Shown: positions 53,261-62,670, numbered from the stretch's first letter. The stretch: 64,000 bases of DNA from Methanococcoides methylutens MM1 (GCF_000970325.1 NZ_CP009518.1:1054001-1118000), one strand, 5' to 3'. The notes: generated by a model not told the origin, from the letters alone. Translations and numbers: made by a program.

Positions 53261-54853
53261 TCAGCAGTGCATGTTCACGGGCTCAGCAGGTATGCTGAAT
53301 CCAAAGGTGCTTCCTTTTCCGGGTTCGCTTTCCACCCAGACCTTGCCTCCATGCATTTCAACAAATTTCTTTACAAGAGTAAGCCCGAGCCCGGTTCCTC
53401 CAAATTCTCTTGAGTTCGATGAATCAACCTGGAAGAAAGGCTTAAACAGTTTTTCCTGATCCTCCGGTGCGATTCCGATGCCTATGTCCTTCACAAAGAA
53501 ATCAACGGCCTTATCGGAGATCTTACCGCCGATGGTCACTGCACCACCCTCTTCTGTGAACTTGATGGAGTTGTTAACCAAATTGTAAAGTATTTGCTTG
53601 AATTTCAGCAGGTCCGCTTTAATGATAGGTTTCTCGATCTCGATGTTGCATGTCAAGTCGATCCCCTTCTTCTTTGAAAGAGGCATCATCAATGCTTCTA
53701 TCTCATCAATAGCGTCGGATACCCGGAATTCGTTGACATGGAGTTCCATCTCCCCGGTTTCAATATTAGAAAAGTCCAGGAGATCATTGATGAGCTTCAA
53801 AAGGTGATTCCCATTATTGAGGATCGTGGATATGTAACTCTTCTGCTGTTCGTTCAGACAACCGTAATCTTCACTGCAAAGCAGGTCCGAGAAACCGATG
53901 ATCAAAGTAAGGGGAGTTCTCAGCTCATGGTTGATGTTTGAGATGAATTCGGTCTTGGCCCGGTTCGAATCTTCCGCAGCAAGTTTGGCCTGAAGCATTG
54001 CCTCTTCTGCCTGTTTTCGCTCGGTGATATCCTCGACTATTCCCTGGTAATGAGTTGCTTTTCCATTCTCGTTCCTCAGGATGAAGGTTTTCTCACATAC
54101 CCACAACAACTTTCCTTCCTTTGTTATCAGACGATACTCTGAGGTAAAGTTGTCACTACCATCATCACACTTTGCAGCAAGGGTATCCCATACCTTTTGA
54201 TAGTCATCGGGATGGACCAGGTTACCATAATTAATGTGGCCATGTACGAAATCTTCAGCTGAATAACCAAGTTTTGCAACATTCTCCGAAGCATATTCCG
54301 CAGGCCAGAGTTCTTCTGCCTTCCACAGGAAGACCATTGTAGAGCTGTTGTTTATGATATCTTCCAGGGCCTTCTGTCTTTTGATTGCTTTTTCAAAGGC
54401 AAGATCATTGTTCTTCTTTTCAGTGACATCATCTACAGTTAGTAATACAAGAGGTTCATTGTTTTCCTGTATTAGTTTTGTTGAGATTACAAAATTGAGT
54501 TTTACAGACTTAATATTGGTTGTGATCTCCAATTCGCCTTCTTTTTTGTAAATGCTTTCACCGGTTTCGAAGGTGTGCATAACAGAGTTTCTTACAGCAC
54601 ATTCTGAGCATTCCCTGTTCTTACCACAACCGTTCCCATTTATCGAATTTACGCAACCGAACAGTTCACCACCAAGAAGGCCAATGCTATCCTGTTTTTC
54701 GTTCCCTAGTTTAATAGAGGCAGTACGATTGAGGTATTTAACTCTCCCTTCCTGATCAACAAGGATGATGATCATGGGAATATCCTCAAAAATGGGATTT
54801 AGGATATCAGGATCTATAAAGAATTCAGCATGATCCTTACAGGATCCTTCCAA
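53261..54853 (-). CDS. PAS/PAC sensor histidine kinase
   Basis: 530 residues without membrane segments. PAS domain 1 (about 17-130) carries four Cys at 67, 76, 82 and 85 ('CGKNRECSECAVRN'), a motif often seen in PAS domains of archaeal kinases. PAS/PAC 2 follows (about 165-285). The dimerisation motif is 'FISNINHELRTPLTLIIGF' with the phospho-His near 308. ATP-binding motifs are 'NLVNNSIKFTEEGG', 'DIGIGIAPEDQEKLFKPFF' and 'GGTGLGLTLVKKFVEMHGG'. Cytosolic sensing of redox or small ligands is likely. No receiver domain and no adjacent regulator. Confidence 0.93.
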   Translation of the reverse strand: MEGSCKDHAEFFIDPDILNPIFEDIPMIIILVDQEGRVKYLNRTASIKLGNEKQDSIGLLGGELFGCVNSINGNGCGKNRECSECAVRNSVMHTFETGESIYKKEGELEITTNIKSVKLNFVISTKLIQENNEPLVLLTVDDVTEKKNNDLAFEKAIKRQKALEDIINNSSTMVFLWKAEELWPAEYASENVAKLGYSAEDFVHGHINYGNLVHPDDYQKVWDTLAAKCDDGSDNFTSEYRLITKEGKLLWVCEKTFILRNENGKATHYQGIVEDITERKQAEEAMLQAKLAAEDSNRAKTEFISNINHELRTPLTLIIGFSDLLCSEDYGCLNEQQKSYISTILNNGNHLLKLINDLLDFSNIETGEMELHVNEFRVSDAIDEIEALMMPLSKKKGIDLTCNIEIEKPIIKADLLKFKQILYNLVNNSIKFTEEGGAVTIGGKISDKAVDFFVKDIGIGIAPEDQEKLFKPFFQVDSSNSREFGGTGLGLTLVKKFVEMHGGKVWVESEPGKGSTFGFSIPAEPVNMHC

Positions 54854-55053
54854 GGCAAATTCACGTTGAATTATGTTACTTTCATTCAGATATGGCCCCT
54901 CCGTCTTCCCATATACACTGTTCAGCAGATTATGTGCCTTAATGTGCTAAATTAGTATAATTTATGGTTGTATATATAATGCTATGATTTGATCTTTTTA
55001 GAGAGGATAGTACTTCAGTGGCAAAATTAAAAAAAAGCATTAAAATACTTTGA

Positions 55054-56928
55054 ATGCTTCCAAAATGCCTGATGACGGCGCAAAAGCAACATTATCTGAC
55101 GCCACAGGAAGTGGCCAAACATCTGAGGGTTGAGACAAAGACGATCCATGCATGGCTAGAGGAAGGGACCATGGACGGCCTTAATGTGGGCAGGCTCTGG
55201 AGGATCCCGCGGACCCAGCTGGAGCAGGCAGATAATAATTCTTTCATGAAGAACGCAGATAAATTGAGCACAAAAGAGTTCCCTCGCAATATGTGTGATT
55301 ACGACAGGACCAGGGAAGAGTGGAACAATGATGTGCCTGAGTTCTTTAATTTCGGATATGACATCATTGATGCCTGGGCAAAGGAAGACCGCAACAAGCT
55401 TGCAATGATCTGGGTGAACCAGAAGGGCGAGGAGAAAAAGTACACCTTCAGGGACCTGATGAAGCTCTCCAACCAGGCGGCGAACATCCTTCTCAAATAC
55501 GGTATCAACAAGGGTGACAAGGTCATGCTGATGCTTCACCGCGTGCCGGAATGGTGGATCTTTGTGATCGCACTGGCAAAACTCGGTGCTATTGTGTGCC
55601 CGTGTCCTACACTTCTTACTCCAAGCGACCTTCAGTACAGGATAAACGCCGGCAAGTTCAAGATGGCAGTTACTGATCTGGAAAATGCTCCCAAGTTCGA
55701 TGAGGTCCGTGAGGAATGTGCCACTCTCAAGGAATGCATGGTGGTTGACGGGGAAAGGGAGGACTGGATCAGCTTCCAGTATGAGTTGCTGTATCCTGCA
55801 CCTGTGTCACACCATTCGGTGTCCATGCCGGCACTTACCAGCTCCACCGACCCGCTGCTGATATACTTCACTTCAGGTACCACCGGCAAGGGAAAGATGG
55901 TGCTTCACAATCACGCATACCCGCTGGGTCACAGGGTGACTGCAGAGTTGTGGCAGGATCTGACCGAGAACGACCTGCATTTCACCTACTCGGACACCGG
56001 TTGGGCAAAATGCGCATGGGGAAAGATCTTCGGTCAGTGGATAGCCGGAGCATGTGTTTTCGTGTATGACATCAGAGGCAAGTTCAAGGCAACAGAACTT
56101 CTTCCGCTTATCGAGAAGTATGAGGTCACATCCTTCTGCTGTCCTCCTACTATCTACAGGATGCTCATACTTGCAGACCTGAGCAAGTTCGACCTCACCC
56201 AGCTCCGCCACTGCTGTAGTGCAGGCGAGCCGCTGAACCCTGAGGTTATCAAGGTGTGGAAGGAAGGAACAGGTCTTAATATCTACGAAGGCTACGGGCA
56301 GACCGAGACCTGCTGTGCCATCGCATCCTTTGCTTGCCTGGAGAACAAGCCGGGATCAATGGGCAAGCCATCTCCTGGATGGAACATCGAACTGCATGAT
56401 GACGACGGAAATCCGGTGGACAACTTCGAGGAAGGCAGGATCGCTATCTCACTTGACCCACGCCCGCCGGGACTTCTTGTGAAATACGTCAACAACGATG
56501 AAGAGAACGAAAAGTCATTCCAGAACGGCTTCTACTACACCGGTGATAAGGCATACAGGGACGAGGACGGCTACTTCTGGTTCGTAGGCCGCGATGACGA
56601 CGTTATCAAGAGCTCAGGATACCGTATCGGCCCGTTCGAGGTGGAAAGCGCACTCCTTGAGCACCCTGCTGTTCAGGAATCCGCTGTGATCGGTGTTCCG
56701 GACAACATCAGGGGTATGATCGTCAAGGCCTTCATAGTACTTCATGACGGGTTCGAGCCATCGGAGAATCTGATAAAAGAGCTTCAAGACCATGTGAAGC
56801 ACACAACAGCTCCATACAAGTACCCGAGGGCCGTTGAATTCGTGAAGGACCTGCCAAAGACCATCGGTGGTAAGATCAAGCGAAAAGAGCTCAGGCACAT
56901 GGAAGCTGAAAAGGCTGGATGTGAGTGA
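55054..56928 (+). CDS. Acyl-CoA synthetase fused to an excisionase-type helix-turn-helix
   Basis: 624 residues. Residues about 14-60 match the MerR/excisionase helix-turn-helix ('YLTPQEVAKHLRVETKTIH', 'AWLEEGTMDGLNVGRLWRIP'). The rest is a complete medium-chain/acetyl type acyl-CoA synthetase: P-loop 'YFTSGTTGKGKMVLHNH', 'IYEGYGQTET', 'DVIKSSGYRIGPFEVES' and catalytic Lys in 'KTIGGKIKRKELR'. The fusion is in frame without any stop. The domain may tether the enzyme to DNA or act as autoregulator. Starts are ATG 55054 or 55072; no Shine-Dalgarno. Confidence 0.88.
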   Translation: MLPKCLMTAQKQHYLTPQEVAKHLRVETKTIHAWLEEGTMDGLNVGRLWRIPRTQLEQADNNSFMKNADKLSTKEFPRNMCDYDRTREEWNNDVPEFFNFGYDIIDAWAKEDRNKLAMIWVNQKGEEKKYTFRDLMKLSNQAANILLKYGINKGDKVMLMLHRVPEWWIFVIALAKLGAIVCPCPTLLTPSDLQYRINAGKFKMAVTDLENAPKFDEVREECATLKECMVVDGEREDWISFQYELLYPAPVSHHSVSMPALTSSTDPLLIYFTSGTTGKGKMVLHNHAYPLGHRVTAELWQDLTENDLHFTYSDTGWAKCAWGKIFGQWIAGACVFVYDIRGKFKATELLPLIEKYEVTSFCCPPTIYRMLILADLSKFDLTQLRHCCSAGEPLNPEVIKVWKEGTGLNIYEGYGQTETCCAIASFACLENKPGSMGKPSPGWNIELHDDDGNPVDNFEEGRIAISLDPRPPGLLVKYVNNDEENEKSFQNGFYYTGDKAYRDEDGYFWFVGRDDDVIKSSGYRIGPFEVESALLEHPAVQESAVIGVPDNIRGMIVKAFIVLHDGFEPSENLIKELQDHVKHTTAPYKYPRAVEFVKDLPKTIGGKIKRKELRHMEAEKAGCE

Positions 56929-57017
56929 CCTTCCGGATTTTGTTATTTTCGTGGGGATTGTTCCCCACGTTTTTAGCATTAAATACGAACAGGTAGTTTC
57001 ATTTTTGAAAAATCATT

Positions 57018-57185
57018 TTACATTATTTGATGAAATAACTGGGTGTCCGTAATATGTTTCTCTTTATGAGGTAGCTCCTTTTCGAATACTTCAACTTCTT
57101 CCTCAGTGACCTCAATGGACTCTGATGCGAAGAACTTCCCGAATATCTCACACAGGTTCCCGTTCTGCTCATTCCGATGCCACAA
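57018..57185 (-). other. Open frame, possible gene fragment
   Basis: 55 codons from a TTG. The sequence reads like protein: 'NEQNGNLCEIFGKFFASE', 'SIEVTEEEVEVFEKELPH'. No ribosome binding site or ATG; it overlaps the end of the membrane gene at 57169 by 17 bases. Either a short coupled gene with TTG start or the tail of a lost gene. Not recognised. Confidence 0.3.
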
Positions 57186-57804
57186 CTTCAGTACTTTTAG
57201 ACATAACCTCCCGGATGTACAATCCTCCCACCAGAGGTCCTGTCACAAACAAAAAAGAGAACATCAAAGCAGCCATGAGCTCACTATTTACACCCTGGGA
57301 TACGAATAATTCATTGTAAACAATAATTAAACCATTTATTGCGGAAAGAACCAGGATTATCTTTAGATTCCTGGTATTGTCGCATCTGAGAGAACGGGCA
57401 TATATGTAGAAACTTGCAGGCATTGCTACCAGTAGTAATATAATCAGCAAAAGCGCAATTTCCTGTAGAAAATCAAATTCATTTTCAAATCCTAAATTAA
57501 GCTTTAAGTGCGAAATTATTGCCAGAGCACCGATCATACATGAAAAGATTATCAAAAGCAGACCAGCAGCATTTCTGTTCATTAATATCTTAAGTCCAAT
57601 AACAGATATTGGAAACAGGTAGACAACACCTGTGATCAAGTGATAAATATCTAAAATGGGTTTATGCAAGTACATGTTGGCCAGTGTCATTCCGAACACA
57701 GAAAATGCCAGCCAGATCCATGCTATAAAGAAAAGAGATGCTTCCCAGGGTATCTCTTTAATATTATCGATCAATGATGCCATCGATCCATACCTTTTGT
57801 TCAT
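57169..57804 (-). CDS. Membrane protein of unknown function
   Basis: 211 residues from ATG 57804. About six helices: around 20-40 ('LFFIAWIWLAFSVFGMTLA'), 50-68, 76-97, 112-133, 150-168 and 172-195. Charged N-terminus and a short C-terminal tail with Glu. No family recognised. GAGTTGGAGAAAG precedes the open frame. Confidence 0.6.
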   Translation of the reverse strand: MNKRYGSMASLIDNIKEIPWEASLFFIAWIWLAFSVFGMTLANMYLHKPILDIYHLITGVVYLFPISVIGLKILMNRNAAGLLLIIFSCMIGALAIISHLKLNLGFENEFDFLQEIALLLIILLLVAMPASFYIYARSLRCDNTRNLKIILVLSAINGLIIVYNELFVSQGVNSELMAALMFSFLFVTGPLVGGLYIREVMSKSTEVVASE

Positions 57805-57819
57805 TTTTTCTTTCTCCAA

Positions 57820-58206
57820 CTCCCTTCCTCACTTTCTGTCCTTTCTCTTCTCTCCCATATTTATAACTTTAGACAAATAATCGCGATACAATAAAAGAAT
57901 TTATATAAAATGCAATATTAATGGCATCAGTCAGGCAATGCGTGATCATCTGCAACTTGCAGACAGGGAAAGGGGTCCTCTGGTCTTGTTGCATCCATAC
58001 TATCCGGTAATAGCACAAACATGATGATGCAGACATATCTAAATCTTGATCTGTCGATATCATTGTTTTCATGAAAGATAGCAGATACCAGACAATAGAT
58101 ACAGATAGTAGATACAAAAAGTAGCTACAGGTACTATATACCAGGCGCTAACACTCCTTACATCATGCAAATGTCTGAAACCTATAACATGACAAAGTGA
58201 TGTAAT
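57820..58206. other. Intergenic region with 13-bp imperfect tandem repeats
   Basis: No convincing gene. The right part (58077-58143) has five imperfect 13-14 base units of the kind GATAGTAGATACA (best copies 58091-58103 and 58104-58116), in the region where the promoter of the small gene at 58207 should lie. Confidence 0.6.
58077..58143. repeat. Imperfect 13-14-bp tandem repeats
   Basis: Units begin at 58077, 58091, 58104, 58117 and 58130; units share TAGATAC or TAGCTAC in the second half. Confidence 0.65.
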
Positions 58207-58512
58207 ATGGAACAAAGGGGTACAACAAACAGAAAATTAAAGGATACAATAATAATTGCAATTGTATTTTGTACGATCATAGGTGGCTTTACATTCCTGG
58301 CAGCTGCAGCAGAGCTTAATCACCAGATGAAGAACAGCGAAAGTTTTGCCCAGGGGTATTCAGATTATCCAAACGATAACAAGTATAATGAGGTCGTGGA
58401 AAATGCGAACGTGTTTGATGATATTGATTCATTCTTCTACGTGCGTGGATTTAAGACTGCTAAGAACGATGAAATGATGCGTTTACCGCATCGTGATGTG
58501 ATCCATGGGTGA
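58207..58512 (+). CDS. Small membrane-anchored or secreted protein, unknown
   Basis: 101 residues. Charged start, then a hydrophobic segment 14-36 ('TIIIAIVFCTIIGGFTFLAA') as signal anchor, then a polar outside part rich in Asn, Asp and Tyr ('GYSDYPNDNKYNEVVENANV'). No Cys outside the helix. Not recognised; the ATG lacks a clear Shine-Dalgarno. Confidence 0.5.
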   Translation: MEQRGTTNRKLKDTIIIAIVFCTIIGGFTFLAAAAELNHQMKNSESFAQGYSDYPNDNKYNEVVENANVFDDIDSFFYVRGFKTAKNDEMMRLPHRDVIHG

Positions 58513-58762
58513 TGAGGGATAGTATTGGGGATCCTGATGATCCTCATATGTACTTTTTTTTGGTTTTTATGGGTACGATTGTATTATATTGATCCTTGCT
58601 GACAGATCGTTTTATTGTTTTAACCGAATGAAAGAATATGTGTTTTTCCGGATGTGCTTTGCATTACATGAAGCAAAATGCCGGTGTTGATTGTTTGTGG
58701 AATACAGATACTATAAGGAAGAACTGGCCTTTTCATCAAAATGTAAAAAAGATGGAAACGAT

Positions 58763-59194
58763 TCATGCTTCCTGTTTCGGCCACTTCCATGCATATCCGA
58801 CAATCAGTAAAAGAAGCATAATTACTACACTATGACCAAGTATATAAAAAGCCCAGGACTCTCCCATCATGGTTCCTATTCCAACAACGACATACAATGT
58901 ACCCACGATGATGTTTGTCCAGCGATTAGCTTTAGCTGGCAATACAAGAGACATGAAGATCATAAGAATCGGAATCATCATCAGTACCATTGCTGATAAT
59001 AATGCCATTTGAGTCGCTGGGAAAGGACCCATATATCCCGTCATCATGTTCTCCATTTCCCCGGGCAGAAATAAATAGAAAAAATCTGCATATATGTATA
59101 AACCCAGCACAGCAACCCATAATGCTGAAAGTTTGATCTTCACATTTATCTTCACATCTTCTAAGAAAGTGGGAGTACTTTCATCCGGATTCAT
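58763..59194 (-). CDS. DUF6326-like small membrane protein
   Basis: 143 residues from ATG 59194 (AGGTGATA upstream). Four helices: 'LSALWVAVLGLYIYADFFYL', around 58-80, 'NIIVGTLYVVVGIGTMM' and the last near 115-133. 'LSALWVAVLGLYIYAD' resembles the opening of DUF6326 proteins. Function unknown. Another tiny membrane protein follows upstream. Confidence 0.65.
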   Translation of the reverse strand: MNPDESTPTFLEDVKINVKIKLSALWVAVLGLYIYADFFYLFLPGEMENMMTGYMGPFPATQMALLSAMVLMMIPILMIFMSLVLPAKANRWTNIIVGTLYVVVGIGTMMGESWAFYILGHSVVIMLLLLIVGYAWKWPKQEA

Positions 59195-59279
59195 TTTATC
59201 ACCTCTATTTTTTACCAAATGCTTTTATGAATCTATTTCAGAACCCCATTTCGGCTATTTTAGTGATGAAAATAACTTT

Positions 59280-59465
59280 TCACTTTGTCCCGACTTTATA
59301 GTTCATACCAATATAGATTCCTGCAGCTATCCCCAGTAAGAACAAAAGCAAAGGCCCGACTTCACCTTTTGATACTAAGACACCAAGTATTGCAATAACT
59401 GGAGCAAGTGCCCTGAGCACCTTTTTGTTGATAGTGATGGAATCATTCGCAGGTTTTTCATCCAT
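59280..59465 (-). CDS. Small two-helix membrane protein
   Basis: 61 residues with helices around 18-33 ('VLRALAPVIAILGVLVS') and 37-54 ('GPLLLFLLGIAAGIYIGM'). No recognised family. It is upstream of the DUF6326-like gene on the same strand with a gap of 85 bases. Confidence 0.55.
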   Translation of the reverse strand: MDEKPANDSITINKKVLRALAPVIAILGVLVSKGEVGPLLLFLLGIAAGIYIGMNYKVGTK

Positions 59466-59627
59466 ATATATAAATTAAAGCATCGACACATTTAATGCTT
59501 TGGGGAAGTGATGGATCGTTTCCTCTTAATGTTGATGTTAAAGAGTCTGTTGTTATTTATTCCTGCATGATAAACAAAAATATAATGATCAATAAATATT
59601 GTATGGACCCCTCCCTCTAACCAAACA

Positions 59628-60134
59628 TCATTTTATGATATGTCCGCCGGAAGCAGTTTTTTCGAAATATTGCTGGTGGTATTCCTTTGCCCTGAAAAAT
59701 CTTGTAGCAGGACGTATCTCGGTGATAATGTCCTTCCTGAATTTTCCGGAACTCTCGATCTCTTTTTTTGAAAGTATTGCAAGGGACTTCTGGTCCTCGT
59801 TATGGTAAAAAATAACTGAACCATATTGACCTGGCACTTTTTCCCCTTTTTCATCAGGAGCCGTTGGGTTATGTAGTTCCCAGAACAATTCAAGGAGCTT
59901 TCCATAAGGCACAACCTTCGGATCATAAACGATCTGGACAACCTCGACGTGTCCGGTATCTCCTACACTTACTTCTTCATAGGTGGGATATTCAAGTTCT
60001 CCTCCCATGTAACCTACTGCAGTCGCGACAACGCCCTGAACCCTGCGAAAGATGGCTTCTGCTATCCAGAAACTTCCCGCAGCGAAAGTGGTGACCTCAT
60101 ATCCTTCGTTCCTTAGCTTCTCAAAAAGCTCCAT
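59628..60134 (-). CDS. MsrA-like protein with catalytic Cys replaced by Ser
   Basis: 168 residues from ATG 60134, normal MsrA length and order: 'TTFAAGSFWIAEAIFRRV', 'YPTYEEVSVGDTGHVEVVQI', 'QYGSVIFYH', 'TRFFRAKEYHQQYF'. In MsrA the first motif is GCFWG and the Cys is the nucleophile for methionine sulfoxide. Here codon 21 is AGT (60072-60074), Ser, and the following Gly is Ile. No Cys occurs anywhere in the protein, so the resolving Cys is missing too. So it cannot run the known mechanism; it may bind sulfoxides without reducing them, or have a new role. No frame damage. Confidence 0.85.
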   Translation of the reverse strand: MELFEKLRNEGYEVTTFAAGSFWIAEAIFRRVQGVVATAVGYMGGELEYPTYEEVSVGDTGHVEVVQIVYDPKVVPYGKLLELFWELHNPTAPDEKGEKVPGQYGSVIFYHNEDQKSLAILSKKEIESSGKFRKDIITEIRPATRFFRAKEYHQQYFEKTASGGHIIK

Positions 60135-60453
60135 TGTAACATCGGTAAATATAATACCCCCAATTATCACATTGGTGATTCCTTTAAGATTTATTTTGAA
60201 TTCTTAGTTTATAGTTGAGTTCCTGGAAGCAATAAATTTTGGGTTTGTAGAGAATTTGAAAAAGATTAAAGAAAGGGTTATTGTCCCCAGATAACCTAAT
60301 TTTGTCCTGTATCCTCTTAATAGTCCTCTGTAAGCAATGGCTACCTTCCTGGTTGTGAGCAGCTCCAGGTTCCCTGACCATGGCTTCATTTTGACCAGAA
60401 TTAGCACATATAATATAAATGAAGATAGAGCAATTAATAGATAGGTGAGTTGT

Positions 60454-62430
60454 ATGAAAAGAAACATTATCTTAGTTCTGCTCATTTCCATAGCTCTTTT
60501 GACCGGAATAACAGGTACATGCTTGGCTTTATCTAATTCGGGGGGCGGAGAATGGAATTACTCTGAAGAACTGACAATAAAAGAGAACTCTGGTAAGGAT
60601 CTGATCAATTACCAGATACAGGTTCTGCTGGATTCTTCAAATTTCGATTTCTCAAAAGCAAATCCGGGTGGTTCAGATATCAGATTTGCCATAAATGACA
60701 GGCAATTATATCATTGGACCGAAGAGTGGGATGGTGAATCCGAGAGTGCTATAATATGGATCAAGGTTCCATTTATTCCCGCTAATGGAATGACAGATGT
60801 GACAATGCATTATGGAAATCCGGCTGCAACTGACATCAGCAATGGTGATTCCACGTTCGATTTCTTTGATGACTTTGTAGAATCACGCCTGAGCATTTCG
60901 AAATGGAGATCACATACAAATGCTGGAGGAGAAATTGAAATTAGCAGCGGGATCCTCAGATTGGTAAACCCAGTAAAACACCCCACGGATTTTTCGGAAA
61001 TTAAGTCCAGGGATGCATTTGAAATAAACTCCATGTTCGTTGTCAAGAGAATGAAGGTTACCACAGGATCCGAACCAATAGGTCCGGTACTGGAGCAGGG
61101 ACTTCTTGATCCGCAAGACGAAAGCGAGAATAAGATAGTCCTTCGTACAGAACTTGCCAATGAGAGCAAGGTTTCATGGGCTCTGACCAGGGATGACGAT
61201 AGGTTCAAGTCATGGGATCTGACGAACCTTGGTATTGCAGAGGGAACATGGTATACATCAGGTATTGCATGGTATCAGGATGGTGATTTCAAAAACGTTT
61301 CATGGTTCAAGAATGGGGTAAGAGATACAAGGATGGATTATTCCTATTATATTGAAAATGAAGATGAAACTATAATTGACCACATCCCGGATAATGAATT
61401 GAAATTATACCTGTATTCGAGTACAGCAAGCACCATTAATAATATGGGCTATATGGCTGTGGATTATGCAATTGTACGTAAATATACGCCACAGGAACCA
61501 ACAGTTTTCATGCCCGGAGAGCTTGTCACACAAGAGTCTGAGTCCTTGCCGGAAAGTGATGTGCAGGTCCCTCAGCCCATTTTAAAAGATATTAATATGC
61601 CTGCCTCTGAGGCTGGAAAACAAGCGATATTTATCTTTGAGCCTTATTCTGACGACAGATCGATCTCTGTTATAAAAGATCTGAAGGACAGTGGCATAAA
61701 CACAGTGTTCCTGAGAACGGATGTCAACAATATCTGGAGCTCTGAGAGATTCATAAAATCGGCCCATGAAAATGACATAACAGTCCACGCAATGATACTT
61801 GATGAAAAGAAGGATTTCGTGGATGGTAGTGGCGAAAGTTCAATTGAGGCGGTCGAGGCGGTCCTTGATTACAACACGAAATCACTTGCAGGATTTGATG
61901 GTATATACATAAGCCTGAAAACCTGCGATCCTGCTGAACTGGAACAGGTGTGTCAGGAAAACGCACTGCTTCTGGAATCTATCCATGAAAGAACAGCTGG
62001 AAATGTATTACTGGTTGCAGGAATTCCGGCAGCTTATGACAGATCAGCTATAGAGAACATTACATCCAATGTTGATCTCTTTGTTCTAATGGCCCACGAC
62101 ATGGATGAGGTCGATCTGACAGCTGAAGAAATAGAGGATTCTGTTGCTTCAAAGATGGGAGAGATCCGAGGAGCTGAAGAATATGCCCTGATCACAGTTG
62201 TCGTGAGCGAAGGATCCGATGATGCAGAAGTCAATGAACTGTTGAACAGTCTATATGCCTACTACTCTGATGATCCGGCATTCCTGGGTGTTTCTCTTCT
62301 AATGCATGAAGACCTGCAGGAAGTTATAGAGACTTCAGCCCCGGCCGAAGATAAGGGAACACCAGGATTCGAAGCTATATTTGCGATCATTGGTTTGCTA
62401 TCGATCGCATATAGGCTGAGAAAGCAATGA
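60454..62430 (+). CDS. Secreted DUF2341-type surface protein with PGF-CTERM anchor
   Basis: 658 residues from ATG 60454 (AGGTGAGTT upstream). Signal peptide to about residue 26. Residues about 30-125 are a DUF2341 domain ('YQIQVLLDSSNFDFSKANPGG', 'MTDVTMHYGNPAATDIS' region), then a lectin-like beta domain to about 330. Residues 385-620 look like a TIM barrel ('AIFIFEPYSDDRSISVIKDL', 'GFDGIYISLKTCDPAELEQ', 'VDLFVLMAHDMDEVD'). The tail 'GTPGFEAIFAIIGLLSIAYR' plus RLRKQ is a PGF-CTERM signal for archaeosortase and lipid anchoring. Possible glycan binding or hydrolysis at the cell surface. Confidence 0.8.
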   Translation: MKRNIILVLLISIALLTGITGTCLALSNSGGGEWNYSEELTIKENSGKDLINYQIQVLLDSSNFDFSKANPGGSDIRFAINDRQLYHWTEEWDGESESAIIWIKVPFIPANGMTDVTMHYGNPAATDISNGDSTFDFFDDFVESRLSISKWRSHTNAGGEIEISSGILRLVNPVKHPTDFSEIKSRDAFEINSMFVVKRMKVTTGSEPIGPVLEQGLLDPQDESENKIVLRTELANESKVSWALTRDDDRFKSWDLTNLGIAEGTWYTSGIAWYQDGDFKNVSWFKNGVRDTRMDYSYYIENEDETIIDHIPDNELKLYLYSSTASTINNMGYMAVDYAIVRKYTPQEPTVFMPGELVTQESESLPESDVQVPQPILKDINMPASEAGKQAIFIFEPYSDDRSISVIKDLKDSGINTVFLRTDVNNIWSSERFIKSAHENDITVHAMILDEKKDFVDGSGESSIEAVEAVLDYNTKSLAGFDGIYISLKTCDPAELEQVCQENALLLESIHERTAGNVLLVAGIPAAYDRSAIENITSNVDLFVLMAHDMDEVDLTAEEIEDSVASKMGEIRGAEEYALITVVVSEGSDDAEVNELLNSLYAYYSDDPAFLGVSLLMHEDLQEVIETSAPAEDKGTPGFEAIFAIIGLLSIAYRLRKQ

Positions 62431-62523
62431 GATCGTTGGTATATCAGAATATCTGAAAATGTGAATAGGATGGATCTTTTGGGAATGATCTTCCAATTAT
62501 CCATTCCTTAATCTCTTTTTTTA

Positions 62524-62670
62524 ATGATCTCTTTTTATACAGTTACTTTTCGAAATCATTTTCGAGAGAAGCTTCATCTCAAACTGGATATCAGTCAGGA
62601 TGATCTAATTAATGAGTGGCGCATCCTTGAAGACACGAAAGAAAACAGGGCATTCTTGGGAATAAATTGA
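62524..62670 (+). other. Short open frame, uncertain
   Basis: 48 residues from ATG, TGA stop ('LHLKLDISQDDLINEWRIL' in the middle). Looks protein-like but has no ribosome binding site and no neighbour to support it. Confidence 0.25.

Noticed and set aside
57900-58025. Short + strand frames around 57920-58022
   Set aside because: About 30 codons each, no ribosome binding site and no start in the more protein-like frame.
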